DNA of 64,000 nt from Mesorhizobium sp. CU3 (GTDB lineage: Bacteria; Pseudomonadota; Alphaproteobacteria; Rhizobiales; Rhizobiaceae), in the NCBI RefSeq assembly GCF_006442965.1, contig NZ_VFWX01000001.1, positions 558,001-622,000 of the forward strand, given 5' to 3'. A program made the position numbers and the translations under genes. Of the stretch, positions 46,277-55,959 are shown piece by piece; within the stretch, counting starts at the first letter, position 1; every line of letters starts with the position of its first letter. Under the pieces are notes generated by a model, which was not told where the DNA came from, ran no database searches, and saw nothing but the letters and a program-made list of their open reading frames with translations.

Positions 46277-47305
46277 ATGAGAGCCGTGCGGTTGGAGAAA
46301 GTGGGCGGCATCGCGTTGCGCGAGGTGGCAAAACCCGTGCCCGGGGCTGAGGATGTCCTGGTCCGGATCGAGGCTTGCGGTGTCTGCGGCACCGACCGCC
46401 ATCTGTTCCACGGCGAGTTTCCCTGCACGCCGCCGGTGACGCTCGGCCATGAATTTTCCGGGATCGTCGAGGCCGTCGGCGAGGCGGTGCCGGGCATCGC
46501 GGTCGGCGACCGGGTCACGGGCGATCCCAACATCGCCTGCGGGCGCTGCGCCCATTGCCACGCGGGCCGCGTCAATCTTTGCAGCAATCTGCGCGCCATC
46601 GGCATCCATCGCGACGGCGGCTTCGCCGACTATGTGCTGATGCCGCACAAGCAGGCGTTCAAGCTGCCCAAGGATCTGAAGCCCACGCATGGCGCCTTCT
46701 GCGAACCGCTGGCCTGTTGTCTGCACGGCATCGACCTCGCCGCGATCCGGCCCGGCGCCTCGGTCGTCGTGCTCGGCGGCGGCGTCATCGGCCTGCTTGT
46801 CGTGCAACTGGCAAAGCTCGCGGGGGCGACGACCATCATCCTGTCTACCAGGCAGGCCTCGCGCCGGGCGCTGGCCGAGGAGCTCGGCGCGACGGCGACG
46901 GTCGACCCGAGCGCCGCCGACCCGATCGCAGCTATCGCCGGACCGAACGGCCTGGCGCCCGGCGGCGTCGACGTGGTGCTGGAATGCGCCGGCGTGCGCG
47001 ACACGGTGGAGCAGTCGATGCGCATCGCCAGAGCCGGCGGCACCGTCGTCATCGTCGGCGTGGTGCCGCAAGGCATGAAGGTGGAGGTCGAGCCGTTCGA
47101 TCTCCTGTTCCGCGAATTGAAGGTGCTCGGCTCCTTCCTCAACCCGTTCACGCATGGCCGGGCGGCGCAATTGATCGCCTCCGGTGCGATCGAGGTCGAC
47201 AGGCTGATTTCGAAGCAGGTCAGCCTGGAGGAAGCACCGGAGGTGATCGCCAACCCGCCGGCGCCGGGCGAGGTCAAGGTGCTGGTGGTGCCGGGCCGAG
47301 GCTGA
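46277..47305 (+). CDS. Zinc-dependent alcohol/polyol dehydrogenase (342 aa)
   Basis: This MDR-superfamily enzyme resembles threonine, sorbitol or alcohol dehydrogenases. Catalytic zinc ligands are in EACGVCGTDRHLFHG and GHEFSG (Cys, His, Glu). The structural zinc site is GRCAHCHAGRVNLC, here with three Cys and a His in place of the fourth Cys of the classical CxxCxxCxxxxxxxC. NAD-binding motif is VVVLGGGVIGLLVVQ (about 160-175). ATG 46277 has TGGAGG 9 bases upstream, and the GTG at 46268 lies next to that site and is not used. The polyol or alcohol substrate is unknown. Confidence 0.9.
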   Translation: MRAVRLEKVGGIALREVAKPVPGAEDVLVRIEACGVCGTDRHLFHGEFPCTPPVTLGHEFSGIVEAVGEAVPGIAVGDRVTGDPNIACGRCAHCHAGRVNLCSNLRAIGIHRDGGFADYVLMPHKQAFKLPKDLKPTHGAFCEPLACCLHGIDLAAIRPGASVVVLGGGVIGLLVVQLAKLAGATTIILSTRQASRRALAEELGATATVDPSAADPIAAIAGPNGLAPGGVDVVLECAGVRDTVEQSMRIARAGGTVVIVGVVPQGMKVEVEPFDLLFRELKVLGSFLNPFTHGRAAQLIASGAIEVDRLISKQVSLEEAPEVIANPPAPGEVKVLVVPGRG

Positions 47306-47350
47306 GCGCGGTCTTGCAACGTTGGCGGTTGGCGAAACCGCCGACGACAG

Positions 47351-47531
47351 CCCCCTCTCTCCGTCACTATACGGGGAGAGGATGCCGGCAGGCAGGTGAG
47401 GGGCGGCGCCAATACCGAGTTGATAAGATGCGAGGTCGGGGCTTAAGCCAAGGGCGATCAATCGCCGACGTCTGCGCTGCCCCTCATCCGCCCTTCGGGC
47501 ACCTTCTCCCCGTATAGTGACGGGGAGAAGG
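47351..47531. repeat. Palindromic intergenic repeat (RIME-like, variant with CCGTCACTATACGGGGAGA arms)
   Basis: Arms at 47351-47381 and 47501-47531 are mutually inverted (CTCTCCGTCACTATACGGGG and CCCCGTATAGTGACGGGGAG). Internal GGTGAGGGG and CCCCTCATCC are inverted as well. The same architecture appears at 57043-57188. Confidence 0.8.
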
Positions 47532-47544
47532 AAAAGCCTGCGCC

Positions 47545-48795
<1,251 letters not shown>

Positions 48796-48933
48796 CTATA
48801 GTCTAACGCGCCGGTCTGACGTGCTTGGCGCTGGCCTATGCGAGGCCGCGAAACTTGCCATGGCAAACTGCCTTCAGATCGCCTATTTTGTAGGCAGATA
48901 ACTCCTTAGCTCTCGAAGGAATCCAAACCCAAA

Positions 48934-49707
48934 ATGCAGCAGCCGCTCGTCGCAATCTCGACCGACGTCCGCCAGTTCGACAACTACACCTGGCATGCCG
49001 CGCCCCAGCAATATCTGGAGGCCGCGGTCGCCGGCGCAGGCGTGTTCCCACTCATGGTGCCGTCCTTCGGCGACCGGCTCGACCTCGACGAATTGCTGTC
49101 GTCGGTCGACGGCGTCATGGTCACCGGTTCGAAGTCCAACGTGCATCCTTCGCTCTATGGCGGCGACGCCAGCGAGGCCAACGGCCCCTACGATCCGGCG
49201 CGTGATGCCACCACGCTGCCGCTGATCCGCAAGGCGATCGAACGCGGCGTGCCGCTGCTTGCCATCTGCCGCGGCATCCAGGAACTCAACGTGGCGCTGG
49301 GCGGCACGCTCGGCACCGAGATCCAGGAGCGCGAAGGCTCGCTCGACCACCGCGCGCCGGTGAGCGACAATCAAGACGAGCGCTTCGGCATCAATCAGAC
49401 GATTTCGATCAAGCCCGGCAGCTGCCTCGCCGGCGTGTTCGGCGCCGGCGAGATCAAGGTAAACTCGCTGCACCGCCAGGCGATCGACCGGCTCGGCTCG
49501 AAGCTGCAGGTCGAGGCGCTGGCCACCGACGGTACGATCGAGGCGGTCTCGGTCAGGGATGCCCGCGCCTTTGCCGTCGGCGTTCAGTGGCACCCGGAAT
49601 ATTGGGTGAAGTCGGATAGCAATTCCGCCAAGATCTTCAAGGCTTTCGGCGACGCCGTGCGACTGCATGCGGCAGCGAAGAGCGGGGCTCGCGCCGCGGC
49701 GGAATAA
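48934..49707 (+). CDS. Gamma-glutamyl-gamma-aminobutyrate hydrolase-like class I glutamine amidotransferase (257 aa)
   Basis: This peptidase C26/PuuD-type protein has nucleophile Cys112 in LAICRGIQELN, and His and Glu in VGVQWHPEYW near 217-221. The N-terminal PLVAISTDVRQFDNYTWH is typical. PuuD hydrolyses gamma-glutamyl-GABA in putrescine degradation. The glutamine-synthetase-like and aminotransferase genes that could form other steps lie at 59.7-62.5 kb, not adjacent. The frame starts at ATG 48934 with a modest AAGGAA about 15 bases before. Other gamma-glutamyl amides are possible substrates. Confidence 0.88.
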   Translation: MQQPLVAISTDVRQFDNYTWHAAPQQYLEAAVAGAGVFPLMVPSFGDRLDLDELLSSVDGVMVTGSKSNVHPSLYGGDASEANGPYDPARDATTLPLIRKAIERGVPLLAICRGIQELNVALGGTLGTEIQEREGSLDHRAPVSDNQDERFGINQTISIKPGSCLAGVFGAGEIKVNSLHRQAIDRLGSKLQVEALATDGTIEAVSVRDARAFAVGVQWHPEYWVKSDSNSAKIFKAFGDAVRLHAAAKSGARAAAE

Positions 49708-49719
49708 CCCCGCTTACGC

Positions 49720-50103
49720 TCAGTTGTTGTTCAGCGCCAGAAGCGGCGCGGCCGGGGCGTAGGATTCGTAGCCTTCGCCATCGGCGACGCCAAAGGTGAT
49801 GATCGGGTCGACGCCGTTGGCGCTGAAGGCAACCGTGCCGTCTGCCTGTTCGCGCCAGAATTTTACCCGCTCGATGCCAGGCATCAGCTTGCGGCAGTTT
49901 TGAGCAACGCTGAGCAGGGACAGACCTTGCGATATTTCGGCGCCGCGGTGGACGGCGCAGGCGGCTTCGTCGCCATTGGCGGTAAGCCGATAGTCGCTCG
50001 ACGGAGCGATCTGCGAGGCCGTTGCCCGGCCGTCGCCGCCCTGCAGGAACTGCATGCCCCCGAACAACGCAGCCGCCACTACCAAACCCGCAACCAGTCT
50101 CAC
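49720..50103 (-). CDS. AprI/Inh-type metalloprotease-inhibitor-like protein (127 aa)
   Basis: The short protein has an N-terminal hydrophobic segment (LVAGLVVAAALFGGMQFL) that is probably a signal or anchor. The domain then shows DYRLTANGDEAACAVH, Cys70 in VAQNCRK, and FWREQADGTVAFSANGVDPIITF, which follows the beta-barrel pattern of Inh inhibitors (WxxxxDGxVxF, two Cys). In Pseudomonas and Serratia, Inh blocks serralysin-type proteases. No such protease is in the window. The start is GTG 50103 with GGAGA 7 bases upstream. The family call is moderate. Confidence 0.65.
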   Translation of the reverse strand: MRLVAGLVVAAALFGGMQFLQGGDGRATASQIAPSSDYRLTANGDEAACAVHRGAEISQGLSLLSVAQNCRKLMPGIERVKFWREQADGTVAFSANGVDPIITFGVADGEGYESYAPAAPLLALNNN

Positions 50104-50246
50104 GCCATTTCTCCATACTTACTCAAATATAGAGAATGATTTCAGAGGGTTAAGCAGAAGTTAAAAGCGCCGGAGGCTTGTTAATAAATGTGGCGAAGAC
50201 GCTGGACCTGGAGGAAAGCCATCATCCTGATCCAGCTCTTTTGGTG

Positions 50247-50293
50247 GAGCATGATCTTTTCCGAAAACCGGTTGCCACCTTCGGAATCACGCT
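50247..50293. repeat. Dispersed repeat, GAGCATGATCTTTTCCGAAA type
   Basis: GAGCATGATCTTTTCCGAAA continues to CCGGTTGCCACCTTCGGAATC, an imperfect palindrome frequently seen between rhizobial genes. It abuts the stop codon of the hydroxyacid dehydrogenase (50294). The rest of the 50104-50246 gap shows nothing else recognisable. Confidence 0.65.
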
Positions 50294-51277
50294 TCAAGCC
50301 CGCGCCTTGACGTTGACCGTCTCCGGCACCGGCGTCAGAGGCCGGCGTTCGGTGAACCACGACACCAGATTGTCGACGCACAGATCCGCCATGGCGCGGC
50401 GCGTATGCTCGGACGCCGAGCCGACATGCGGCAAAAGCGAGGTGTTGGGCGCATCGAGCAGCGCCTTGGGCACATTCGGTTCGTCGGCAAAGACATCGAG
50501 ACCGGCGGCGGCGATGGTGCCGTTCTTGAGCGCGGCGGCAAGTGCGGCCTCGTCCACAGTCGAGCCGCGGCCTATGTTGACGAAGACGCCATTCGAACCG
50601 AGAGCCGACAGGATCTCGGCATTGATCGCCTTTTCCGTCGCAGCACCCCCGGGGGCAACGCAGATCAGCGTGTCGACCGCTTCGGCGAGACCTTTCAAGG
50701 TTGCATGATACTCATAGGCGAGGCCCTCGACCTTGCGGCGGTTGTGATAGGCGACGGGCAGGCCGAACACTTCGAGGCGGCGCGCCACGGCAAGGCCGAT
50801 GCGGCCCATGCCGAAAATGCCGACGCGGCGGCCGCGCAAGGTAAGCCGGCTCAGCGGGTAGTGGCCTTTCTTCACCCAGTCGCCGTCGCGCAGATATTTC
50901 TCGGCGGCATAGAATTCACGCACCGTGTTGATCAAAAGGCCGATCGTCGTGTCGGCGACCTCTTCGGTCAGCACGTCCGGCGTGTTGGTGACCATGATGT
51001 CTTTTCTGGCGGCGTGATTTGCATCGACCGAATCATAGCCGACGCCGAAGGACGCGATCAGCTCGAGATTGGGCAGCGCGTCCATCATCGCCGCGTCGAT
51101 GCCGGCGAAGGAAGCGATGGCGCGCACGTCGCGGCGCATTTCGTCGGTGACCAGCGCCGGATCGGCGCGCTCGATCCTGACCCGTCTGAAGGTCCGGTCG
51201 ATGCGCTCCACCGCATGGTCGTTGAAATGACCCGGCACCAGGACGGCGACGGTCTGCAACGCTTCAGGCTTGGTCAT
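50294..51277 (-). CDS. D-2-hydroxyacid dehydrogenase (327 aa)
   Basis: This belongs to the GhrB/glyoxylate-hydroxypyruvate reductase branch. The nucleotide loop is VGIFGMGRIGLAVARRLEVFG (about 150-170), with catalytic Arg in NIGRGSTVDE, Glu in DVFADEPNVP and His in LLPHVGSAS. Preference for NADH or NADPH is suggested by NRRKVE after the second strand, where Arg favours NADPH. The ATG overlaps the stop of the LacI gene (ATGA), so the regulator is the first gene and the enzyme follows it. Substrates could be hydroxypyruvate, glyoxylate or sugar-acid derivatives. Confidence 0.93.
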   Translation of the reverse strand: MTKPEALQTVAVLVPGHFNDHAVERIDRTFRRVRIERADPALVTDEMRRDVRAIASFAGIDAAMMDALPNLELIASFGVGYDSVDANHAARKDIMVTNTPDVLTEEVADTTIGLLINTVREFYAAEKYLRDGDWVKKGHYPLSRLTLRGRRVGIFGMGRIGLAVARRLEVFGLPVAYHNRRKVEGLAYEYHATLKGLAEAVDTLICVAPGGAATEKAINAEILSALGSNGVFVNIGRGSTVDEAALAAALKNGTIAAAGLDVFADEPNVPKALLDAPNTSLLPHVGSASEHTRRAMADLCVDNLVSWFTERRPLTPVPETVNVKARA

Positions 51278-52296
51278 GCACGCTCCACCGGCTTGCCGGT
51301 CGACTGCCTCACATGCAGTTCCGGCTTGATCAGTTCCTGCGAGGGCCGCACCGCCTGGCCGTTCAGCTTGTCGAGCAGGGCGCTGGCGGCGCGGCGGCCG
51401 ACCTCGCGCTGACCATTCCAGACCGTGGTCAGCGCCGGTGTCGCGATTGCCGCTTCCTCGAGATCGTCATAGCCGGTGACGGAGATGTCGACGCCCGGCA
51501 CGAGGCCGGCGCGCGCGATGCCGTTCATCAGCCCGATCGCCACCAGATCATTCCAGCAGCAGGCCGCGGTGGGCTTGTCTTTCAGCGCCAAAAACTGTCC
51601 TGCCGCTTCGAAGCCAGCCTGCTTGGTGCGCGGGCCGGGGATGCGCCAGGACGGCCTGACTTCCAGCCCCGCCGCTTCCATGGCGTTGACATAGCCCTGG
51701 TAGCGGTCGCGGCCGGTCGAGGTCTGGTCGGTGCCGCCGATCATGGCGATGCGCTTGTGGCCGAGCGAGATAAGGTGATTGGTGGCAAGCGCGGTGCCGT
51801 AGGCATCGTCGCCGCGGAACACCGGCACATCCGCCCCGGCCACGGAGCGCGCGATCAGCACCGCCGGCAGTCCGTTGTCCTCGGCCATGACGATGTCCTC
51901 GGCCGGCGTGCCAATGGCCGGCGACATGATGACACCGTCGGCGCCGAGCTGCAGCAGCGTGTCGATGAAAGTTCGCTGCTTTTCCAGCTGATCGTAGTGG
52001 TTGGACAGGATGAAGGTTTGGCGGCTGCGGTCTAGCTCGCTTTCGATCGAGCGCAGGATTTCGGCGAAGAACGGGTTCATGATGTCGTGCACGACGACGC
52101 CGACGATGCCCGAGCGCGAGGTGCGCAGGCTGGCGGCCCGGCGGTTGTAGATATAACCGATGGCGCGGGCATGCTCCTTGATGCGCTCGCGCGTGGCACC
52201 GGCCACCAGCGGGCTGTCGCGCAGCGCCAGCGATACCGTTGCCGTGGAGACGCCCAGCGCATCCGCGATCGTCGAAAGCTTGATCTTCTGTGCCAG
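51274..52296 (-). CDS. LacI-family transcriptional regulator with apparent CTG start (340 aa)
   Basis: The HTH lies at the extreme N-terminus: KLSTIADALGVSTATVSLALRDSPLVA, then YIYNRRAASLRTSRSG, the hinge. Only CTG 52296 or non-canonical codons could start the full HTH. The frame is closed by TAA a few codons upstream and has no ATG, GTG or TTG before the HTH; the first such codon lies inside it. GGGGAG stands about 9 bases before CTG. The periplasmic-binding-like sensor domain follows (VVVHDIMNPFFAEILRSIESEL). It is translated together with the dehydrogenase and probably represses it. Confidence 0.88.
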   Translation of the reverse strand: MAQKIKLSTIADALGVSTATVSLALRDSPLVAGATRERIKEHARAIGYIYNRRAASLRTSRSGIVGVVVHDIMNPFFAEILRSIESELDRSRQTFILSNHYDQLEKQRTFIDTLLQLGADGVIMSPAIGTPAEDIVMAEDNGLPAVLIARSVAGADVPVFRGDDAYGTALATNHLISLGHKRIAMIGGTDQTSTGRDRYQGYVNAMEAAGLEVRPSWRIPGPRTKQAGFEAAGQFLALKDKPTAACCWNDLVAIGLMNGIARAGLVPGVDISVTGYDDLEEAAIATPALTTVWNGQREVGRRAASALLDKLNGQAVRPSQELIKPELHVRQSTGKPVERA

Positions 52297-52364
52297 TGCC
52301 CTTCGCTCCCCAGGGTCTATTTAAATTTTTTAAAACGGCCTTATGCCACCGGATTTGGAGCAAA

Positions 52365-53306
52365 TCAAAGTTTTTTCGCCAGCGCTTCGGCTTCGGTGTC
52401 GAGCAAGGCGGAGTTGCGCACGCGCAGCCGATGCTCGCGGTGGATGATGTAAAGCCCGCTGGCGACGATGATGGCGGCGCCGAGCAGCGTCCAGCGGTCG
52501 GGGAACTGATGGAAGATCAGCCAGCCGGAAATGATCATCCAGACCATCTGCGAATAGGGATAGGGCGCGAGCTGCGTCGTGGTCGCCAGCCGATAGGCCC
52601 GCACCAAGAGATAGTGGCCGCCGGCGCCGAAGACGCCCAGCATCAGCACGACGAACCATTGAAAGCCGCCCTGCGGCAGCGTGTGCGAGAAGGCCAGCGC
52701 CGGCGCCAGCAGCACGGACGGCGCGAGCGCCGAAAACAGGATCAGGCTTTCCGACGTCTCGGATGCCGACATGCGCCGCGTCATGATGACGTAGAAGGAG
52801 TTCGACAGCATCGAGCCGAGCGCGAAGAGATGGCCGATGCCGAACACGCCGACGCCCGGACGGGTAATGATCAGGACGCCGACAAAGCCGGTGAGGATCG
52901 CCAGCCAGCGCCGCCAGCCGGCCCATTCGCCGAGCAGCGGGCCGGCGAGCGCGGTGATGACCATTGGGCCGAAGAAATAGATCGAGGTGGTTTCGGCGAG
53001 TTGCAGCGTGCGTAGCGCCAGGATGTTGAACATGGTCGAGCCGAACAGGAACAGCCCGCGCAATATATGCGCCGGCAGATTGTTGGCACGAAAGCGCGAC
53101 GGCTCGCGCCAGCCGCGCAGGAAGACGCCGACGAGCAGCACATGGACGGTGAAGCGCGTCCAGGCGACGACCAGCGCCGAGACGCCGGCCAGCACCAGAT
53201 ATTTGCTCGAGGTGTCGAGAAAGGTGAAGCAGACATAGACGCAGAGCATCAAAAGCATCGCCGCGGGCGGCGTTGCGCTGTCATCTTGGGTTCGGGAAAT
53301 GGTCAA
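52365..53306 (-). CDS. DMT/EamA-family membrane transporter (about 313 aa)
   Basis: Ten hydrophobic segments form two EamA halves (LLMLCVYVCFTFLDTSSKYLVLAG at the start, GVFGAGGHYLLVRAYRLA in the second half), the usual drug/metabolite exporter fold. The start is uncertain. TTG 53306 begins a short MTISRTQ lead found in relatives, TTG 53348 extends it, and ATG 53258 would shorten it. None has a strong ribosome-binding site. The substrate is unknown. It is monocistronic between the LacI gene and a large intergenic repeat. Confidence 0.85.
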   Translation of the reverse strand: MTISRTQDDSATPPAAMLLMLCVYVCFTFLDTSSKYLVLAGVSALVVAWTRFTVHVLLVGVFLRGWREPSRFRANNLPAHILRGLFLFGSTMFNILALRTLQLAETTSIYFFGPMVITALAGPLLGEWAGWRRWLAILTGFVGVLIITRPGVGVFGIGHLFALGSMLSNSFYVIMTRRMSASETSESLILFSALAPSVLLAPALAFSHTLPQGGFQWFVVLMLGVFGAGGHYLLVRAYRLATTTQLAPYPYSQMVWMIISGWLIFHQFPDRWTLLGAAIIVASGLYIIHREHRLRVRNSALLDTEAEALAKKL

Positions 53307-53447
53307 GGGCCGGCCGCAGGGGAAGATAGACGTCCCCTTCTGCGGCAATCGCCACTGGCCAGCAAGCCAAAAGCGACTGGCCCAATAGGCAGTTAAGGCA
53401 GGCTTAGAGACCGCTATGGCTGGTGATTGGCCTCAGCGCCCCTCACG

Positions 53448-53628
53448 GTCGTCATCCACGGGCGAAGCAAGGAGCGAAGCGACGCGCGCAGACCCGAGGA
53501 TCCATGCCGTTACATCGACGCTCTGCCAACGGCGCGGAATCTGCTCCGTTGCACATTTCGGCGAAGGTCACGGAATGGATCCTCGGGTCTTCGCTCCGCT
53601 TCGCGTTGCTACGCCCGTTGATGACGAC
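53448..53628. repeat. Large palindromic intergenic repeat (GTCGTCATCCACGGGCGAAG family)
   Basis: Arms 53448-53509 and 53571-53628 are inverted copies (GACCCGAGGATCCAT and ATGGATCCTCGGGTCT, CGAAGCAAGGAGCGAAG and CTTCGCTCCGCTTCGC). About 60 bases separate them. It fills most of the 53307-53720 gap. I see no gene in the remainder. Confidence 0.8.
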
Positions 53629-53720
53629 GCCGGGGAGGCTTGCGGCTCATCTCGAACGTTTACGCTTCGGGGCAAAGGTAAACCGCAAGCAGAGCAGGGC
53701 CAACCACCCTTTCCAGCGGT

Positions 53721-54131
53721 TCAGCCATGCATGCGGGCGCTCTTGGTGATCTTGTCCACCAACTTCTTCTCGCCGCGCAAAGCGATACCGACGATCTTGG
53801 CGTCATCAGGCGCGAATTGCGCGAAGACGGCTCGGTTGGCCACATCGTGCCCGGTCGCAAACATCTCCTCGATATAGGCCGACATCGTCACGCCGCGCTC
53901 CAGGGCCCGGCGATGGATCGCGCCGAGCGTCGCCTGATCGGCGGACAAGACGATGACCGGCTGGATGGACATCGGATTATAGAGATTGCCGGCGCGGTCG
54001 CGATAGGGCTCGCCGATGATTTCGGGGAACTGCGCGGCAATGCCGCTGGTCAGGAAGGCGGTGACGTTGAGCTTCTGCCAGACAGGCAGGTCGTCCCTCA
54101 GGACAATTGCAATTTTCGTATCGAATACCAA
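53721..54131 (-). CDS. DUF2000 family protein (136 aa)
   Basis: The sequence VFDTKIAIVLRDDLPVWQKLNVTAFLTSGIAAQFPEIIGEPYRD (read in parts), then VIVLSADQATLGAIHRRAL and a Lys-rich end, matches DUF2000, a small alpha/beta protein related to peptidyl-tRNA hydrolase 2-like folds. The start is TTG 54131, with CTGGAG 8 bases upstream, and the longer frame is a GC-rich shadow. It is divergent, 41 bases apart, from an AraC regulator, a pairing that suggests the regulator controls it. The function is unknown. Confidence 0.85.
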   Translation of the reverse strand: MVFDTKIAIVLRDDLPVWQKLNVTAFLTSGIAAQFPEIIGEPYRDRAGNLYNPMSIQPVIVLSADQATLGAIHRRALERGVTMSAYIEEMFATGHDVANRAVFAQFAPDDAKIVGIALRGEKKLVDKITKSARMHG

Positions 54132-54172
54132 GATGGAGGCTCCAGGAAGCCCATGACGGGCAGGAAAAGGCG

Positions 54173-55030
54173 ATGGCGCAGGCTCTAGGCGGAGAAGCCA
54201 GGGAAGGTCTTGGACGTTTGTGCGCGGACCGGATCGTTTCGGCGCCGGGCGGCAGCGGCATCGAGCGCATCGAGGCGCAATTCCACGGCAACGCCTTCGA
54301 CCTGCACCGCCACGACACCTATGCCATCGGCGTGACGCTTTCCGGCGTGCAGCGCTTCCATTATCGCGGCGCAGTGCAGAACAGCCTTGCCGGACAGGTG
54401 ATCGTGCTGCATCCCGACGAATTGCATGACGGCGGCGCCGGCACCGAAGACGGGTTGCGCTACCGGATCCTCTATCTGGAGCCGTCGCTGCTGCTGGATT
54501 GTCTCGGCGGCGCCAAGCTGCCGTTCGTGCGCGACGCGGTGGTGAGCGATCCGGGCTTGCGCGGAACCTTGCTTTCGGCGCTGACGCCGCTGGACGAGGA
54601 GTTGGACGAATTGTTCGTCGCCGATTTCGTTGCACAGTTGGCGCAGCAATTGAAGCGCCACGCCGGACAGCCGGCAAAACCAACGGGCAAGAAAGCATGG
54701 CGCGCCGCGGCCCTTGCCCGCGACTATCTCGAGGACAATGCCGAGCGTGCCGTGCGTTCCGGCGAACTGGAAGCCATTACCGGCCTCGACCGCTACGCCC
54801 TGTCACGCCATTTCCGCGCGACCTACGCGACCAGCCCGCATCGCTTCCTTTTGATGCGCCGGCTGCAGCGGGCAAGGCGCATGATCGCGGCGGGAGAGCC
54901 GCTGGCGGAAATCGCGGCCGGCGCCGGCTTCAGCGACCAGAGCCATTTCAACCGGCACTTCAAGAAGGCTTTTGGGTTGACCCCGGGGCGCTGGGCAGCG
55001 CTGGTTCGCGGAGCCGGAGCGGCGGCTTAG
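54173..55030 (+). CDS. AraC-family transcriptional regulator (285 aa)
   Basis: An N-terminal cupin-like ligand domain (HGNAFDLHRHDTYAIGVTLSGVQRFHYRGA, IVLHPDELHDGG) is followed by two HTH motifs: SGELEAITGLDRYALSRHFRATYATSPHRFL and AEIAAGAGFSDQSHFNRHFKKAFGLTPGRW. These are the AraC/XylS signatures. ATG 54173 has GGAAAAGG before it, and the frame opens earlier but without support. It is divergent from the DUF2000 gene, so the short space between them must hold both promoters. The effector is unknown. Confidence 0.92.
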   Translation: MAQALGGEAREGLGRLCADRIVSAPGGSGIERIEAQFHGNAFDLHRHDTYAIGVTLSGVQRFHYRGAVQNSLAGQVIVLHPDELHDGGAGTEDGLRYRILYLEPSLLLDCLGGAKLPFVRDAVVSDPGLRGTLLSALTPLDEELDELFVADFVAQLAQQLKRHAGQPAKPTGKKAWRAAALARDYLEDNAERAVRSGELEAITGLDRYALSRHFRATYATSPHRFLLMRRLQRARRMIAAGEPLAEIAAGAGFSDQSHFNRHFKKAFGLTPGRWAALVRGAGAAA

Positions 55031-55114
55031 CAAGAGAGCGACGACGCTGCGCGTCGCGCTTGCGGAGCAATGCCAATGTGGGTGCGTGGAGCGATGACGC
55101 TACGCGTCACGCTT

Positions 55115-55594
55115 TCACGCTTCATCCAGTTCCGCGTCGTCGTCGATCAGCACCAGATCTTCGTTCGACAGGTTGGCCTCGATGCGGGCGAGCAGCTTGA
55201 ACAGCGCCTTCTGGTCCTTCTTGTCGAGGCCCTTCAGTGCCTGCTTCTCGGTCTTCTTCACCGACTTCTCGATGGCGCGGATCGTTTCGCGGCCGGATTC
55301 GGTGAGGAAGATATGCGCCTGGCGGGCATCGGCGGACGACGCGCGCTTTTCCAGGAAACCTTGCGCCTGCAGCCGGTTGATGGTCTTGGTGATCGTCGGC
55401 GGGCGCACGCCGAGGCGGCCGGCGAGGTTGCCCGGCGTCTGGCCGTCCTCACGGTCGAGCGCCAGCATGATCTGGTCCTGGCCGGCATAGAAGCCGTGCG
55501 CCAGCAAGCGCGCCGCGAGCGCCGTGCGCGCCAGCCTGGCCGCCGAATGCAGCCGGCTCATTGTCGCTGTCTTGTCCGCCTTGGCCATGGTCAT
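55115..55594 (-). CDS. MarR-family transcriptional regulator (159 aa)
   Basis: The winged-helix core is visible (TPGNLAGRLGVRPPTITKTINRLQAQGFLEKRASSADARQAHIFLTESG, read in parts), with a long N-terminal helix and a Lys/Asp-rich C-terminal dimerisation helix. The ATG at 55594 has GAAGAGGGG upstream. The neighbours are not clearly targets. Downstream of its stop, two hairpins of GCGACGACGCTGCGCGTCGC and GCGATGACGCTACGCGTCAC type (55038-55110) are near-identical and may be a terminator or repeat array. Confidence 0.9.
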   Translation of the reverse strand: MTMAKADKTATMSRLHSAARLARTALAARLLAHGFYAGQDQIMLALDREDGQTPGNLAGRLGVRPPTITKTINRLQAQGFLEKRASSADARQAHIFLTESGRETIRAIEKSVKKTEKQALKGLDKKDQKALFKLLARIEANLSNEDLVLIDDDAELDEA

Positions 55595-55959
55595 CCCCTC
55601 TTCGGCCGAACCGGTCCGGACAGCATAGAGGCTGCGCGGCGGCTGGCAAATGACGATTTAAAGAGTCCGGCTTGGAGAACGCTTTGCCGGCAAGCATTGC
55701 GCTGTCCGGCGTGGTGATGCCAGATGTTTATTTCAGTTAGATGACAAACGACTTTTCATTGGACGCGATCCACAGCGGGGCGCCGCGAACTCCCGTATAA
55801 ACCCGACCGGCTCCGTGCCTGAGCCATCATGGCTGGTGCCGAATCCGCCCTCGGCGGGCTTCCGCGAGCGGCGGCGGCCTGGCCCAGCGGTTTGCCGCGT
55901 GCAAAACCCGCTTCGCCATCCTATATGAGGCCGACAATCCAGAAATTTCGAGGCAAGCC
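55595..55959. other. 365-bp gap with no recognised gene
   Basis: ORFs here are short and GC-rich without ribosome-binding sites or conserved motifs. AT-richer sequence near 55725-55760 (TTTATTTCAGTTAGATGACA) may carry a promoter for the MarR or CobW gene. No Zur-type palindrome is obvious upstream of the CobW gene. Confidence 0.5.

Noticed and set aside
53307..53720. Possible small gene in the gap after the DMT transporter
   Set aside because: All frames there are short and fall in a large inverted repeat.
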